A stretch of DNA of 7,636 bases, from positions 1 to 7,636 of the forward strand of contig JAICEG010000259.1 in the NCBI GenBank assembly GCA_025924295.1. The letters run 5' to 3'. Numbering within the stretch: position 1 is the stretch's first letter; each line of letters begins with the position of its first letter. The notes beneath the pieces were generated by a model. The model was not told the DNA's origin and did no database searches. It worked only from the letters and a program-made list of their open reading frames with translations. The stretch is from Vicinamibacteria bacterium. GTDB lineage: Bacteria; Acidobacteriota; Vicinamibacteria; Vicinamibacterales; UBA2999. Positions 1-6,218 of the stretch are shown here, in pieces. The translations under genes and the position numbers were made by a program.

Positions 1-216
1 AATCAGGTCTTCAATCGATTCGACGTTCCGCAGCTCCGTGGCATCAACCGGACCGCTCCGTACTTCCACGACCATCGCGCGCAGACACTCGAGGACGTCG
101 TCAAGCACTATCAGTCATTCTTCTTGTTCCTCAACGTCGTTCGCGGCTTCCCGCTGCCGTTGATTGCAGACGAAGATATCGAGCCCATCGTGGCCTACAT
201 GAAGAAAGCACTTTGA
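1..216 (+). CDS. Cytochrome c peroxidase/MauG-like protein, C-terminal fragment
   Basis: The window opens inside this gene; 71 codons and a TGA are present. The protein would be a periplasmic c-type haem protein that transfers electrons, classically to hydrogen peroxide. The visible part carries the family's C-terminal signature: FDVPQLRGINRTAPYFHDHR (residues 7-26 of the fragment), then TLEDVVKHYQ, then a closing helix DIEPIVAYMKKAL. This matches the usual order of PxLR, APYFHD, TLEDVV and a final (I/V)xAYLK helix. The CxxCH haem motifs must lie upstream of the window, so haem number and true peroxidase activity cannot be judged. It ends 4 bases before the stop of the oppositely oriented sigma factor gene, so the two genes are convergent. 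Family assignment is fairly sure; the exact subfamily (CcpA, MauG or a cytochrome c of unknown role) is not. Confidence 0.8.
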   Translation, partial: NQVFNRFDVPQLRGINRTAPYFHDHRAQTLEDVVKHYQSFFLFLNVVRGFPLPLIADEDIEPIVAYMKKAL

Positions 217-220
217 CCAC

Positions 221-865
221 TTACTGAGGCGACCCTGTGTGTAACGACGCCAGGGACATCGCAGGCGAGTTGGCCTGGTTGAGGTGTTTCTTCAGGCGTC
301 CGAGCGCCCGCTTGACACCCATCCGCACTGCGGCGTCGCTGGGCAAGCCGAGGCGGACGGCGATCTCCAGGCAGGACAACCCGCGCACCAGGCGCAGCAC
401 GATGAGCTGTCGATCACGGTCGGACAGACACGCGAGCGCCTGCGTGTAGGGTCTCAGGTTCTCTCGTGTAATCAACCGCTGGAGGGGTGACACGCCGCGG
501 TCGGCACTCCAGTTGCCTTCATCGTGCAGCACGAAGGCTGGCTGATGCCGTTGCCTTCTGACTTCGTCCACGATGCGATGGCGGATTGATGTCAGCAAGT
601 ACGACAGGAACGCCTGTTCGTGGGTTAACTCCAGGCGCGGGAGCTGCCTGAGCCCGCTCAACACCACCTCCTGCACCAGATCGTCCGGGGTGATCGTCCC
701 GTAGAGTTGCGCAGGCAGATGCCTGGTCGCGAACCGCTTCAATTGCGGCAGATAACCGCCGATCAACGCATTCCATTCGGTCCCATTGCTGACCCATGTC
801 GAAGCAGTCGTTGGTTCCACGGTGGCCTCCTTGCCGATGACCGTCCAATTGCCATCTGTTTCCAT
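221..865 (-). CDS. ECF-type sigma-70 family RNA polymerase sigma factor
   Basis: The product has 214 residues and would direct RNA polymerase to a special promoter set. Region 2 spans about residues 30-108 and includes DDLVQE (61-66), the core-binding signature, and a basic segment LTSIRHRIVDEVRRQRHQ (91-108) expected at region 2.3/2.4, which melts and reads the -10 element. Region 4 spans about 143-195, with LSDRDRQLIVLRLVRGLS leading into a helix-turn-helix and a basic end GVKRALGRLKKHL that would contact the -35 element. Regions 1 and 3 are absent, as in ECF sigmas. The N-terminal tail of about 30 residues and the C-terminal tail after 195 look unstructured. The ATG at 865 is preceded by only a weak AGG. 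No anti-sigma factor (zinc-finger or histidine-kinase-like) lies next to it, so the control mode is not visible. The ECF subgroup is not assigned. Confidence 0.9.
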   Translation of the reverse strand: METDGNWTVIGKEATVEPTTASTWVSNGTEWNALIGGYLPQLKRFATRHLPAQLYGTITPDDLVQEVVLSGLRQLPRLELTHEQAFLSYLLTSIRHRIVDEVRRQRHQPAFVLHDEGNWSADRGVSPLQRLITRENLRPYTQALACLSDRDRQLIVLRLVRGLSCLEIAVRLGLPSDAAVRMGVKRALGRLKKHLNQANSPAMSLASLHTGSPQ

Positions 866-1212
866 TTGGCGTGATTAGACGACCTGTTCGACACGAATGC
901 CGTGAGCGGACCATTAGGAAAAGCTGATCGGCAGGTGAGCGCACTTTTTCAAGTCGTGTGAACAACTTGCAGTGGCTTGCTGAGGAACTCCACTCCAGGC
1001 CGTGGAGCTCGCAACGATCAGGTCAGCAGGCTCAGTAGCGCGTATATGACAATGGCGCCGACCAGACCGAATCCCAGCAGTTTTGCCAATGCGTAGGAAC
1101 CAAGTAGCTTCAACATGACGAGCGTGTGTGCAACCGGCATACCAGGCAAGGAGGTACCGGCGGGATTCCTCTGGGTTCGCGGCATGAGGGTATAGGATGG
1201 TCCCGTTCGACC
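866..1212. other. Upstream region between sigma factor and HEAT/PQQ gene
   Basis: This stretch of 347 bases separates the sigma factor start from the HEAT/propeller start, which point away from each other. It must hold both promoters. It contains the possible 32-codon membrane peptide (1018-1116, minus) and a textbook Shine-Dalgarno AAGGAGGT at 1148-1155 (plus) with no well-placed start codon. It also contains a TATAGG at 1191-1196 without a matching -35, and a 6-bp hairpin at 988-1007 (CTCCAC / GTGGAG) just after the peptide's stop but without a T-run. I see no convincing sigma-70 promoter in either direction. The sigma factor could read its own promoter here, but I cannot name a site. Confidence 0.4.
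1018..1116 (-). CDS. Possible 32-residue single-span membrane peptide
   Basis: An open frame of 32 codons, ending in TGA, encodes an almost wholly hydrophobic peptide. It begins MLKLLGSYALAKLLGFGLVG and ends with a run of I, V, Y, A and L residues. Two lysines near the N-terminus precede about 18 apolar residues, the layout of a small inner-membrane peptide. An in-frame ATG at 1140 would add eight residues (MPVAHTLV). Neither start has a recognisable ribosome-binding site, which is the main doubt. It lies 152 bases upstream of the sigma factor on the same strand and diverges from the HEAT/propeller gene, so it could share a transcript with the sigma factor. No known family is recognised and no function is proposed. 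It might instead be a chance open frame in GC-rich leader DNA. Confidence 0.4.
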   Translation of the reverse strand: MLKLLGSYALAKLLGFGLVGAIVIYALLSLLT

Positions 1213-3474
1213 ATGCGACCCTTGCTCCTCTGCACTGTGCTCGCTGTTCTGCTGACACAAGCACCCGCTCTGACCAGGCAATCACCTCCTCAGTCGCGCC
1301 AGGCCGGGGGTCCGGATCTTTCAACGAACTCCGCCTCGGTAGTCGACTGGGCAAATCGTCTGCGGGCCGACGAGTCAAAGGTACGCGCAACAGCCGAAGC
1401 CGCTCTGGTCCAGGGTGCGCAGCGTTCCCTACCTTTGCTGAGAAGACTTCTCGACGCTGAGCATGAAGACCTGCATGACGTGACGTTCGAAATCATCCGG
1501 CGGATCGGCCCTTCAGCCATTCCGCTGCTCGTGGAACTGCTTGGGCATGAGTGGGACTCCATCCGGCGCAACGCCGCCGACGCCTTGATCGACCTGCCGC
1601 CCAACACAGAGACGATTCAACCGGCTTTGAGGCGGGCACTCAGCGACGCGGATGCGATGGTCGCGGGGGATGCCGCACGTGCTCTGGGCGCTCTAGGCGC
1701 GAGGGCCAGCCCTTCGATAGACGCGCTCGTCAGTACTCTTTCGCACGAGAATCCGTACGTCCGCATCTACGCGGCGGAGGCGCTGGCATCCATCGGTCAG
1801 GCAGCGGCCAGGGCGACACCAGCCCTGGCACGAGCGCTGGAGGATCCGGCTCCAGGCGTCCGATGGGCGGCGTGTGAGGCCCTCGGAAGCATCGGCCCGG
1901 CGGCGCAGTCTGCGGTGCCGCAGTTGATCACAGCTCTGAAGGACGAATTCCTCTACGTGCGCATCTTCGCGGCCGGAGCCCTGGGAAGCATCGGAGCGAA
2001 GGCATCGTCGGCCCGGGAGGCCCTGCGAGCGGCAGCAGACGATCCCGCATTGCGTGACGAAGCCGAGTGGGCGTTGAGTCGAATCGCTGGAGTGGGTGAA
2101 CCGGTCGCCCCATTCTCTCCGCCTCCGCCTCCCGTGGCGCACCGATTCGAGACCGTCGTTCAAACGGGCAATCCTCCGATTGACTGGGATACGGAAACCG
2201 GCCGGAACATCGTCTGGAGTGTCGACCTGGGAAAGGAAACCTATGGCCGTCCCGTGGTTGCTGGCGATGCGATTTACGTGGGCACCGACAACGGACGGTT
2301 CATCAACCCCGCCTACCTGGAAGAATCCGGCGTGCTCATGGCATTTCACGCGAAGGATGGCAAGTTTCTCTGGCAGGACGTGGCCCCGCGAGTCGAGCGT
2401 GGCCTGCGCGAGTTTCTGTTGCCGTCGACAACAAGCGCCCCGTATGTGGAAGCGGACCGGTTGTACTACGTCACCCCCGAGTGCCAACTCCGCTCGCTCG
2501 ACGCACAGGGATTTCGCGATGGCGAGAACGATGGTCCGTATCGCGAGGAGATCTTCAAGGACGACTCTGCAGCCGACATCGTCTGGGAGCTGGACATGTG
2601 CGGGCGTCTGGGTGTCTTTCCGCATGAAGCCACCAACAGCGAAGTGTTGTCCGTCGGTGACCTGCTGATGGTCTCGACTTCCAACGGGCAGAATGAAGGT
2701 CACATGCGCGTCCCCTCGCCGCGCGCCCCAAGTCTGATCGCCGTGGACAAGCGTTCGGGGAACGTAGTCTGGCGCGCCATCGGAGCCGGCGGGCAGGTGC
2801 TGCACGGCCAGTGGTCCAGCCCCGTGGCAGCCGATGTCAATGGGCGCATCCAGGTGTTCTTCGGCGGAGGAGACGGTTGGCTGCGTTCCTACGACGCGGC
2901 GTCGGGTCACGAAGTCTGGCGATTCGACGGCAATCCGAAAGACGCCCGTTGGCTTCCACGCCCCAGAGTTTTCTCGCGCGGCTCGATCATCGCCTCACCT
3001 GTCTTCGCCGACGGTCGGGTCTTCGTGGCAATGGGACTGAGTCCTGGGCACGACAACGGACCCTCATTGCTCCATGCGATCAGTCCCAACGGCCAGGGAG
3101 ACGTGACCGGGAACCGGCTCCTCTGGACTTCTCGCGAGATCGGTCGCGTGATTGCGACGCCCATTGCGAGAGACGGTCTGCTGTACGTTGCAGACCTGGG
3201 CGGAACGATTCATTGCCTCGACGCGGCGACCGGCGCCCACGTCTGGAAGCATCAGACGACGGGGGCCATTTGGGGAGGCTTCGTGTTGGCCGGCGACCGG
3301 CTTTACGCTGGGAACGTTGAAGGAGGCGTGACCGTTCTTCGTTCCGGACGGCGGAAGGAATTGCTGGCGGAGTTCGAGATGGATGCGCCGCTCTATTCGC
3401 GTCCGGCGCTGATCGGTGACGCGCTTTATATCGCTACAGCGAACCGCTTGTACTTCATTGCGGCGAAGCCTTAA
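1213..3474 (+). CDS. Exported HEAT-repeat and PQQ-like beta-propeller protein
   Basis: The product has 753 residues. The chosen ATG gives a clean secretion signal, MRPLLLCTVLAVLLTQAPA, with likely cleavage near residue 19; the frame is open back to a GTG at 1126, but those extra 29 residues are not signal-like. Residues about 55-295 form eight HEAT units, each with an AL..IG-type second helix. A proline-rich linker (299-307, with PPPPP) follows. Residues about 320-750 form a PQQ-like beta-propeller, seen as repeated blades such as GRPVVAGDAIYVGT, LIAVDKRSGNVVWR, LRSYDAASGHEVWRFDG and IHCLDAATGAHVWKH. Such propellers bind PQQ in dehydrogenases, or act as scaffolds as in BamB. No CxxCH haem motif or clear quinoprotein active site is seen, so a structural or binding role outside the cytoplasm is inferred. 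Upstream, AGGATGG gives a weak ribosome site. Its last 20 bases overlap the end of the convergent reductase gene. Confidence 0.88.
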   Translation: MRPLLLCTVLAVLLTQAPALTRQSPPQSRQAGGPDLSTNSASVVDWANRLRADESKVRATAEAALVQGAQRSLPLLRRLLDAEHEDLHDVTFEIIRRIGPSAIPLLVELLGHEWDSIRRNAADALIDLPPNTETIQPALRRALSDADAMVAGDAARALGALGARASPSIDALVSTLSHENPYVRIYAAEALASIGQAAARATPALARALEDPAPGVRWAACEALGSIGPAAQSAVPQLITALKDEFLYVRIFAAGALGSIGAKASSAREALRAAADDPALRDEAEWALSRIAGVGEPVAPFSPPPPPVAHRFETVVQTGNPPIDWDTETGRNIVWSVDLGKETYGRPVVAGDAIYVGTDNGRFINPAYLEESGVLMAFHAKDGKFLWQDVAPRVERGLREFLLPSTTSAPYVEADRLYYVTPECQLRSLDAQGFRDGENDGPYREEIFKDDSAADIVWELDMCGRLGVFPHEATNSEVLSVGDLLMVSTSNGQNEGHMRVPSPRAPSLIAVDKRSGNVVWRAIGAGGQVLHGQWSSPVAADVNGRIQVFFGGGDGWLRSYDAASGHEVWRFDGNPKDARWLPRPRVFSRGSIIASPVFADGRVFVAMGLSPGHDNGPSLLHAISPNGQGDVTGNRLLWTSREIGRVIATPIARDGLLYVADLGGTIHCLDAATGAHVWKHQTTGAIWGGFVLAGDRLYAGNVEGGVTVLRSGRRKELLAEFEMDAPLYSRPALIGDALYIATANRLYFIAAKP
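1378..2085 (+). repeat. Eight HEAT units, partly with an exact 99-base period
   Basis: The second-helix core (A-L-x-x-I/L-G type) of successive units begins at bases 1402, 1492, 1582, 1681, 1780, 1879, 1978 and 2071. The spacing is 30, 30, 33, 33, 33, 33 and 31 codons. The middle five cores are therefore exactly 99 bases apart. At the DNA level, 1879-1895 and 1978-1994 differ at a single base (GCCCTCGGAAGCATCGG and GCCCTGGGAAGCATCGG), which suggests recent tandem duplication or strong constraint. The units build the N-terminal solenoid of the exported protein. Confidence 0.8.
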
Positions 3475-5293
3475 TACCGGCTGCCTCGGCGCTCACCGAG
3501 CGCGCCGTCGCAGCGCGCCCGGTGAGGTAGGTGTGCAGCTGCGCCACGACCGCGGCTCCCTCCCCGATGGCCGCCCCCACTCGCTTCACCGAGCCGCAAC
3601 GCACGTCGCCAACGGCGAAGATCCCCTCGATCCCGGTCTCGAGTGGTAGCGGCGATCGTTGAGTCGAGCGCACGTCGGCGCCGGTCCGGATGAACCCTTT
3701 CTCGTCAATGGGGATACCGCTCCCCTCGAGCCATGACGCAACCGGGTCGGCGCCAGTGAACACGAACAAGTGGGCGATCGCGTGCTGTTCCTCGGCGCCG
3801 GTGCGCCGGTTGCGCCACCGCACGCCCTGCAGACCCTGGTCGGGCGCGCCGAGGAGCTCAACGACTTCAGTGTCACCAATCACCTCTATGTTCTGAGAAC
3901 CGGCTATCCGTTCGATCAGGTAGCGCGACATGGTGCTCGCGAGACCTGGCCCGCGCACCAGCACGCGCACCTGGCGTGCGTGGCTTGCGAGGAACACGGC
4001 CGCCTGCCCCGCGGAGTTTCCTCCGCCCACCAGAACCACGTCTTCATTGCGACACAGCCGGGCCTCGACGGGCGAGGACCAGTACGAGACGCCACGACCC
4101 TCGAACTGCGTCAGGTTCGGGATTTCCGGGCGGCGATAGCGTGCGCCGGTCGCGACCACGACCGCGCGCGCCCGGACTCGCCGCCCATCGGCAAGCTCGA
4201 GGATGTGCATTGGATCCTGCCCTGAGCTTTCCGACGTGCAGTCCAGCCGAGTCACTTCGGTCGACAGGCTGAACTCTGCCCCGAATTTCTGCGCCTGCGT
4301 AAACGCGCGGGCCATCAGCGCCTGCCCCGAAATTCCTGTTGGAAAGCCCAGATAGTTTTCGATCCGCGCGCTGGCGCCGGCCTGTCCCCCGAACGCAAGC
4401 GCTTCCAGCACCAGAACGGTAAGGCCCTCCGATGCCGCATAGACTGCAGTCGCCAGACCGGCCGGACCCGCGCCGACAATGACAACGTCGTACGGTTCGC
4501 GGTTGAAACTCGTCGCTATCAGCCCCAGGGCCCGGGCCAGCTCCTGTTTCGTCGGGTTCTTGAGCATGGTGCCGTCAGGCAGGACGGCGATCGGGAGCTC
4601 GTCTGCCTTCATGGCCAAGCGCGCGAGCAATGCCGACGCATCCCGATCCTCGTCGGGATCGACCACGCGAAACGGAATGGAGTTGCGTTCGAGGAAGTGT
4701 GACAACCGCGTCACGTCCGGGGACTTGACTGCCCCGACGATCACCGGACCTCCGAACCCGAGCTCGATCAGCGCCACTCGACGCAGGATGAGTGCGCGCA
4801 GGATGCGCTCGCCGAGTTCGGCCTCGGCGATGAGCAGCGCTCGCAACGCGTCGGGCTGAACGACGATGGCCTCCACATCGACGACGGCGCGGGCGTCGAG
4901 CACGCTCAGGTCCGGCCTTCCGGAGAGCTGACCGATCTCGGCGATGACCTCGCCCGGGACCACCTCCATCATTTCTTCGACCGGCGCCCCGATCAGCTGT
5001 GCGAACGCGGCCACGGGTACGACCTGCCCCAGGCCGTCACGTGGCACGATCGCTATCCGGCCCGACAGGATGACGTACATCCCGGAAACGGCTTCTCCTG
5101 CCTGGAATAGATGTTCTCCGGCAGCGAACCGCCTGACCTCGCCGAATCGCCGGACGCGATCGATCTCGGCCTGTGAGAGGACCGGAAACATCTGTTGGAA
5201 CCGCGACGTCAGGGCTGTGTTGGATTCGGCCGGCCCTGCCGGGCTCGTGTTCCCAATTACCTGCTGCTCGCTCCCCTCGTTCTCGCTCGGCAT
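3455..5293 (-). CDS. cNMP-binding/thioredoxin-like/thioredoxin-reductase-fold FAD oxidoreductase
   Basis: The product has 612 residues and is predicted to be cytoplasmic. The ATG at 5293 is chosen because GGGA lies 6 bases upstream; a GTG at 5305 would add four residues. Residues about 36-155 form a cyclic-nucleotide-binding fold (YVILSGRIAIV; the binding-cassette region EIGQLSGRPDLSV). Residues about 183-258 resemble a thioredoxin/glutaredoxin-like domain with the LPIAVLPDGT strand but no CxxC. Residues 267-590 form a thioredoxin-reductase fold: FAD loop GAGPAG (274-279), NADP loop GGGNSAGQ (423-430) with arginines 443 and 447 downstream, and the second FAD motif AVGD (560-563). The redox CxxC expected after VSY is replaced by WSSP (405-408). 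The same change is known in response-regulator/reductase fusions, so it is unlikely to reduce thioredoxin classically. NADPH-dependent reduction of another partner is inferred. It diverges from the small membrane protein/lipoprotein pair. Confidence 0.9.
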   Translation of the reverse strand: MPSENEGSEQQVIGNTSPAGPAESNTALTSRFQQMFPVLSQAEIDRVRRFGEVRRFAAGEHLFQAGEAVSGMYVILSGRIAIVPRDGLGQVVPVAAFAQLIGAPVEEMMEVVPGEVIAEIGQLSGRPDLSVLDARAVVDVEAIVVQPDALRALLIAEAELGERILRALILRRVALIELGFGGPVIVGAVKSPDVTRLSHFLERNSIPFRVVDPDEDRDASALLARLAMKADELPIAVLPDGTMLKNPTKQELARALGLIATSFNREPYDVVIVGAGPAGLATAVYAASEGLTVLVLEALAFGGQAGASARIENYLGFPTGISGQALMARAFTQAQKFGAEFSLSTEVTRLDCTSESSGQDPMHILELADGRRVRARAVVVATGARYRRPEIPNLTQFEGRGVSYWSSPVEARLCRNEDVVLVGGGNSAGQAAVFLASHARQVRVLVRGPGLASTMSRYLIERIAGSQNIEVIGDTEVVELLGAPDQGLQGVRWRNRRTGAEEQHAIAHLFVFTGADPVASWLEGSGIPIDEKGFIRTGADVRSTQRSPLPLETGIEGIFAVGDVRCGSVKRVGAAIGEGAAVVAQLHTYLTGRAATARSVSAEAAGIKASPQ

Positions 5294-5325
5294 GTCAGAT
5301 CCCACGGAAGGTAACTTGATCCAGC

Positions 5326-5335
5326 ATCACGTGAT
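5326..5335. promoter_or_regulatory. Perfect palindrome ATCACGTGAT, possible operator
   Basis: A perfect 10-base palindrome sits 33 bases before the reductase ATG and just downstream of the predicted promoter. A bound dimeric regulator there would block transcription of the reductase. The sequence does not identify the regulator, and a 10-base palindrome can arise by chance. Confidence 0.3.
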
Positions 5336-5343
5336 CTCAAGAC

Positions 5344-5372
5344 ACGCTATGCGCGTGAGGCGCCATAGTCAA
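5344..5372 (-). promoter_or_regulatory. Predicted sigma-70-like promoter of the reductase gene
   Basis: On the minus strand, TTGACT (5372-5367, five of six matches to TTGACA) is followed by a 17-base spacer and TAGCGT (5349-5344, three of six matches to TATAAT). The start of transcription would fall near 5337, leaving a leader of about 44 bases before the ATG at 5293. The -10 element is weak, so this is only a plausible site. Confidence 0.35.
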
Positions 5373-5467
5373 CGGGGCACCTGGGATATCGTAGTGATCG
5401 CGCTACACATCGGGTGTTCTCGCGCTCCGCGCTGCCTGGCATGGTGTCTCGAAGATCGGAGTCGACG

Positions 5468-5569
5468 ATGATCGAAGCGGCTTTACTCGGCGGCCTGGCG
5501 GGCATCGTGGTCGGGTACATCCTCGCGAGACTGCGTGACCTTCGCCGCGACATCGGAGGCCATTCATGA
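5468..5569 (+). CDS. 33-residue single-span membrane peptide coupled to the lipoprotein
   Basis: The frame has 33 codons and a stop. GGAG at 5458-5461 lies 6 bases before the ATG, good ribosome-site spacing. The N-terminal half, MIEAALLGGLAGIVVGYILA, is a glycine-rich hydrophobic segment long enough to cross the membrane once, with small-residue spacing that could favour helix packing. The C-terminal part (RLRDLRRDIGGHS) is basic and should stay in the cytoplasm by the positive-inside rule. The TGA overlaps the ATG of the next gene as ATGA (5566-5569), so the two are probably translated together. No family is recognised. I infer a membrane partner or assembly factor for the lipoprotein made from the same message. 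The ribosome site, codon pattern and coupling make a real gene likely despite the size. Confidence 0.7.
   Translation: MIEAALLGGLAGIVVGYILARLRDLRRDIGGHS
5555..5559 (+). promoter_or_regulatory. Ribosome-binding site GGAGG of the lipoprotein gene
   Basis: GGAGG lies 6 bases before the ATG at 5566 and inside the end of the 33-codon gene. It fixes the lipoprotein start and supports translational coupling through the ATGA overlap. Confidence 0.75.
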
Positions 5570-6072
5570 CCAGGGTTCGATATGCGCTCACGGCGCTCGC
5601 GTTGGCTGCGGCAGCCTGTTCGCCACCTGTATCGGAAACAACGCCGCCACAACCTGGAGCGCCCGCCGTGCCGGCGGAGATCGCGGCTGTAGCCTCTGCC
5701 GCTGCACCGGGCATCACAATCACAAACGCTGAGCCCGACGCCGGCAACAGCGAGTATGAAGTCACTGGCAAAATGCCAAATGGCGAGGAGATCGAACTCG
5801 ATCTGGAGGAATCGAACGGCGCATGGATCGTCATGGAGATCCAGCGCGACGTCGCCTGGCCGTCCGTGCCCGAGGCGGTCCGCGCCGCGGCCACCGCCGC
5901 GCCGAATTCGTTCGAGCCGGTGCGCGTCATCGAAAGCAAGCAGCCGAGAGACGGCTCGGTGATCTTTGAATTGTTCTCAGCGCAGGATCAGGATGGAAGT
6001 CCCGGCGGGGGACCGGCGATGGAAGTGCGCTGGCATGACGGGAAAGCAGCGGTAATATCGCCGGCGCCCTGA
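5566..6072 (+). CDS. Lipoprotein with two PepSY-like domains
   Basis: The product has 168 residues. It starts with a lipoprotein signal peptide: basic MTRVR, a hydrophobic ALTALALAA stretch and a lipobox ending in Cys18 (AAAC). It should therefore be lipid-anchored outside the cytoplasmic membrane. A proline- and alanine-rich tether follows (about 19-36). Two similar segments, about 37-95 and 100-165, each begin with VP plus an alanine-rich helix (VPAEIAAVASAAAPG and VPEAVRAAATAAPN). Each continues with alternating beta strands and ends in a charged hairpin (PNGEEIELDLEES and MEVRWHDGKAAVI). This helix-plus-sheet pattern resembles PepSY-like domains, which often bind or inhibit envelope proteins; this is a fold-level guess. 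The gene overlaps the 33-codon membrane peptide gene upstream. A gene relic begins 6 bases after its stop. Confidence 0.75.
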   Translation: MTRVRYALTALALAAAACSPPVSETTPPQPGAPAVPAEIAAVASAAAPGITITNAEPDAGNSEYEVTGKMPNGEEIELDLEESNGAWIVMEIQRDVAWPSVPEAVRAAATAAPNSFEPVRVIESKQPRDGSVIFELFSAQDQDGSPGGGPAMEVRWHDGKAAVISPAP

Positions 6073-6077
6073 GAAGT

Positions 6078-6218
6078 CGCTTTTATTACGACAGAATCGC
6101 GTTCCAATACGCCGGCACGACGGACGGCAGGAATGCCAAGCCTGGCCGCCCGATGACGTGGGACATCGTGAAGAACAAGCCCTGGGACGCTCACGGTATC
6201 GTGTTCAAGGGAGCGTAG
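6078..6218 (+). pseudogene. Start-less C-terminal relic of a lost gene
   Basis: A frame of 46 codons ending in TAG at 6216-6218 reads like genuine protein: RFYYDRIAFQYAGTTDG, then PMTWDIVKNKPW and DAHGIVFKGA. The in-frame stop upstream is at 6036-6038. Between that stop and this segment there is no ATG or GTG, and no ribosome site, so the piece cannot be an intact gene. The only inner ATG (6153) would give 21 residues. It begins directly after the lipoprotein stop and overlaps the end of the opposing gene by 14 bases. I infer the tail of a gene whose front was deleted. Its family is not recognised. It could also be noise, but the amino-acid composition argues against that. Confidence 0.5.

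Noticed and set aside
988..1007. Hairpin CTCCAC / GTGGAG after the small membrane frame as a terminator
   Set aside because: The stem is only 6 bp, the loop is 8 bases and no T-run follows in either direction.
1191..1196. TATAGG as the -10 element of the HEAT/propeller gene
   Set aside because: No -35-like sequence at 16-18 bases upstream, and the leader would be only about 10 bases.
1693..2910. 405-codon open frame on the minus strand, antisense to the HEAT/propeller gene
   Set aside because: The plus-strand frame has clear HEAT and propeller repeats, and the antisense translation is Arg/His/Gly-rich with no recognisable motif; it is a GC-rich shadow.
4944..5471. 175-codon open frame on the plus strand across the reductase start and promoter region
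   Set aside because: It lies opposite the well-supported cNMP-binding domain and has no ribosome site or family features.
6059..6090. Terminator after the lipoprotein (CGCCGGCG then TTTTATT)
   Set aside because: The palindrome lies before the stop codon and is 14 bases from the T-rich stretch, which itself belongs to the protein-like relic; no proper stem next to the T-run.
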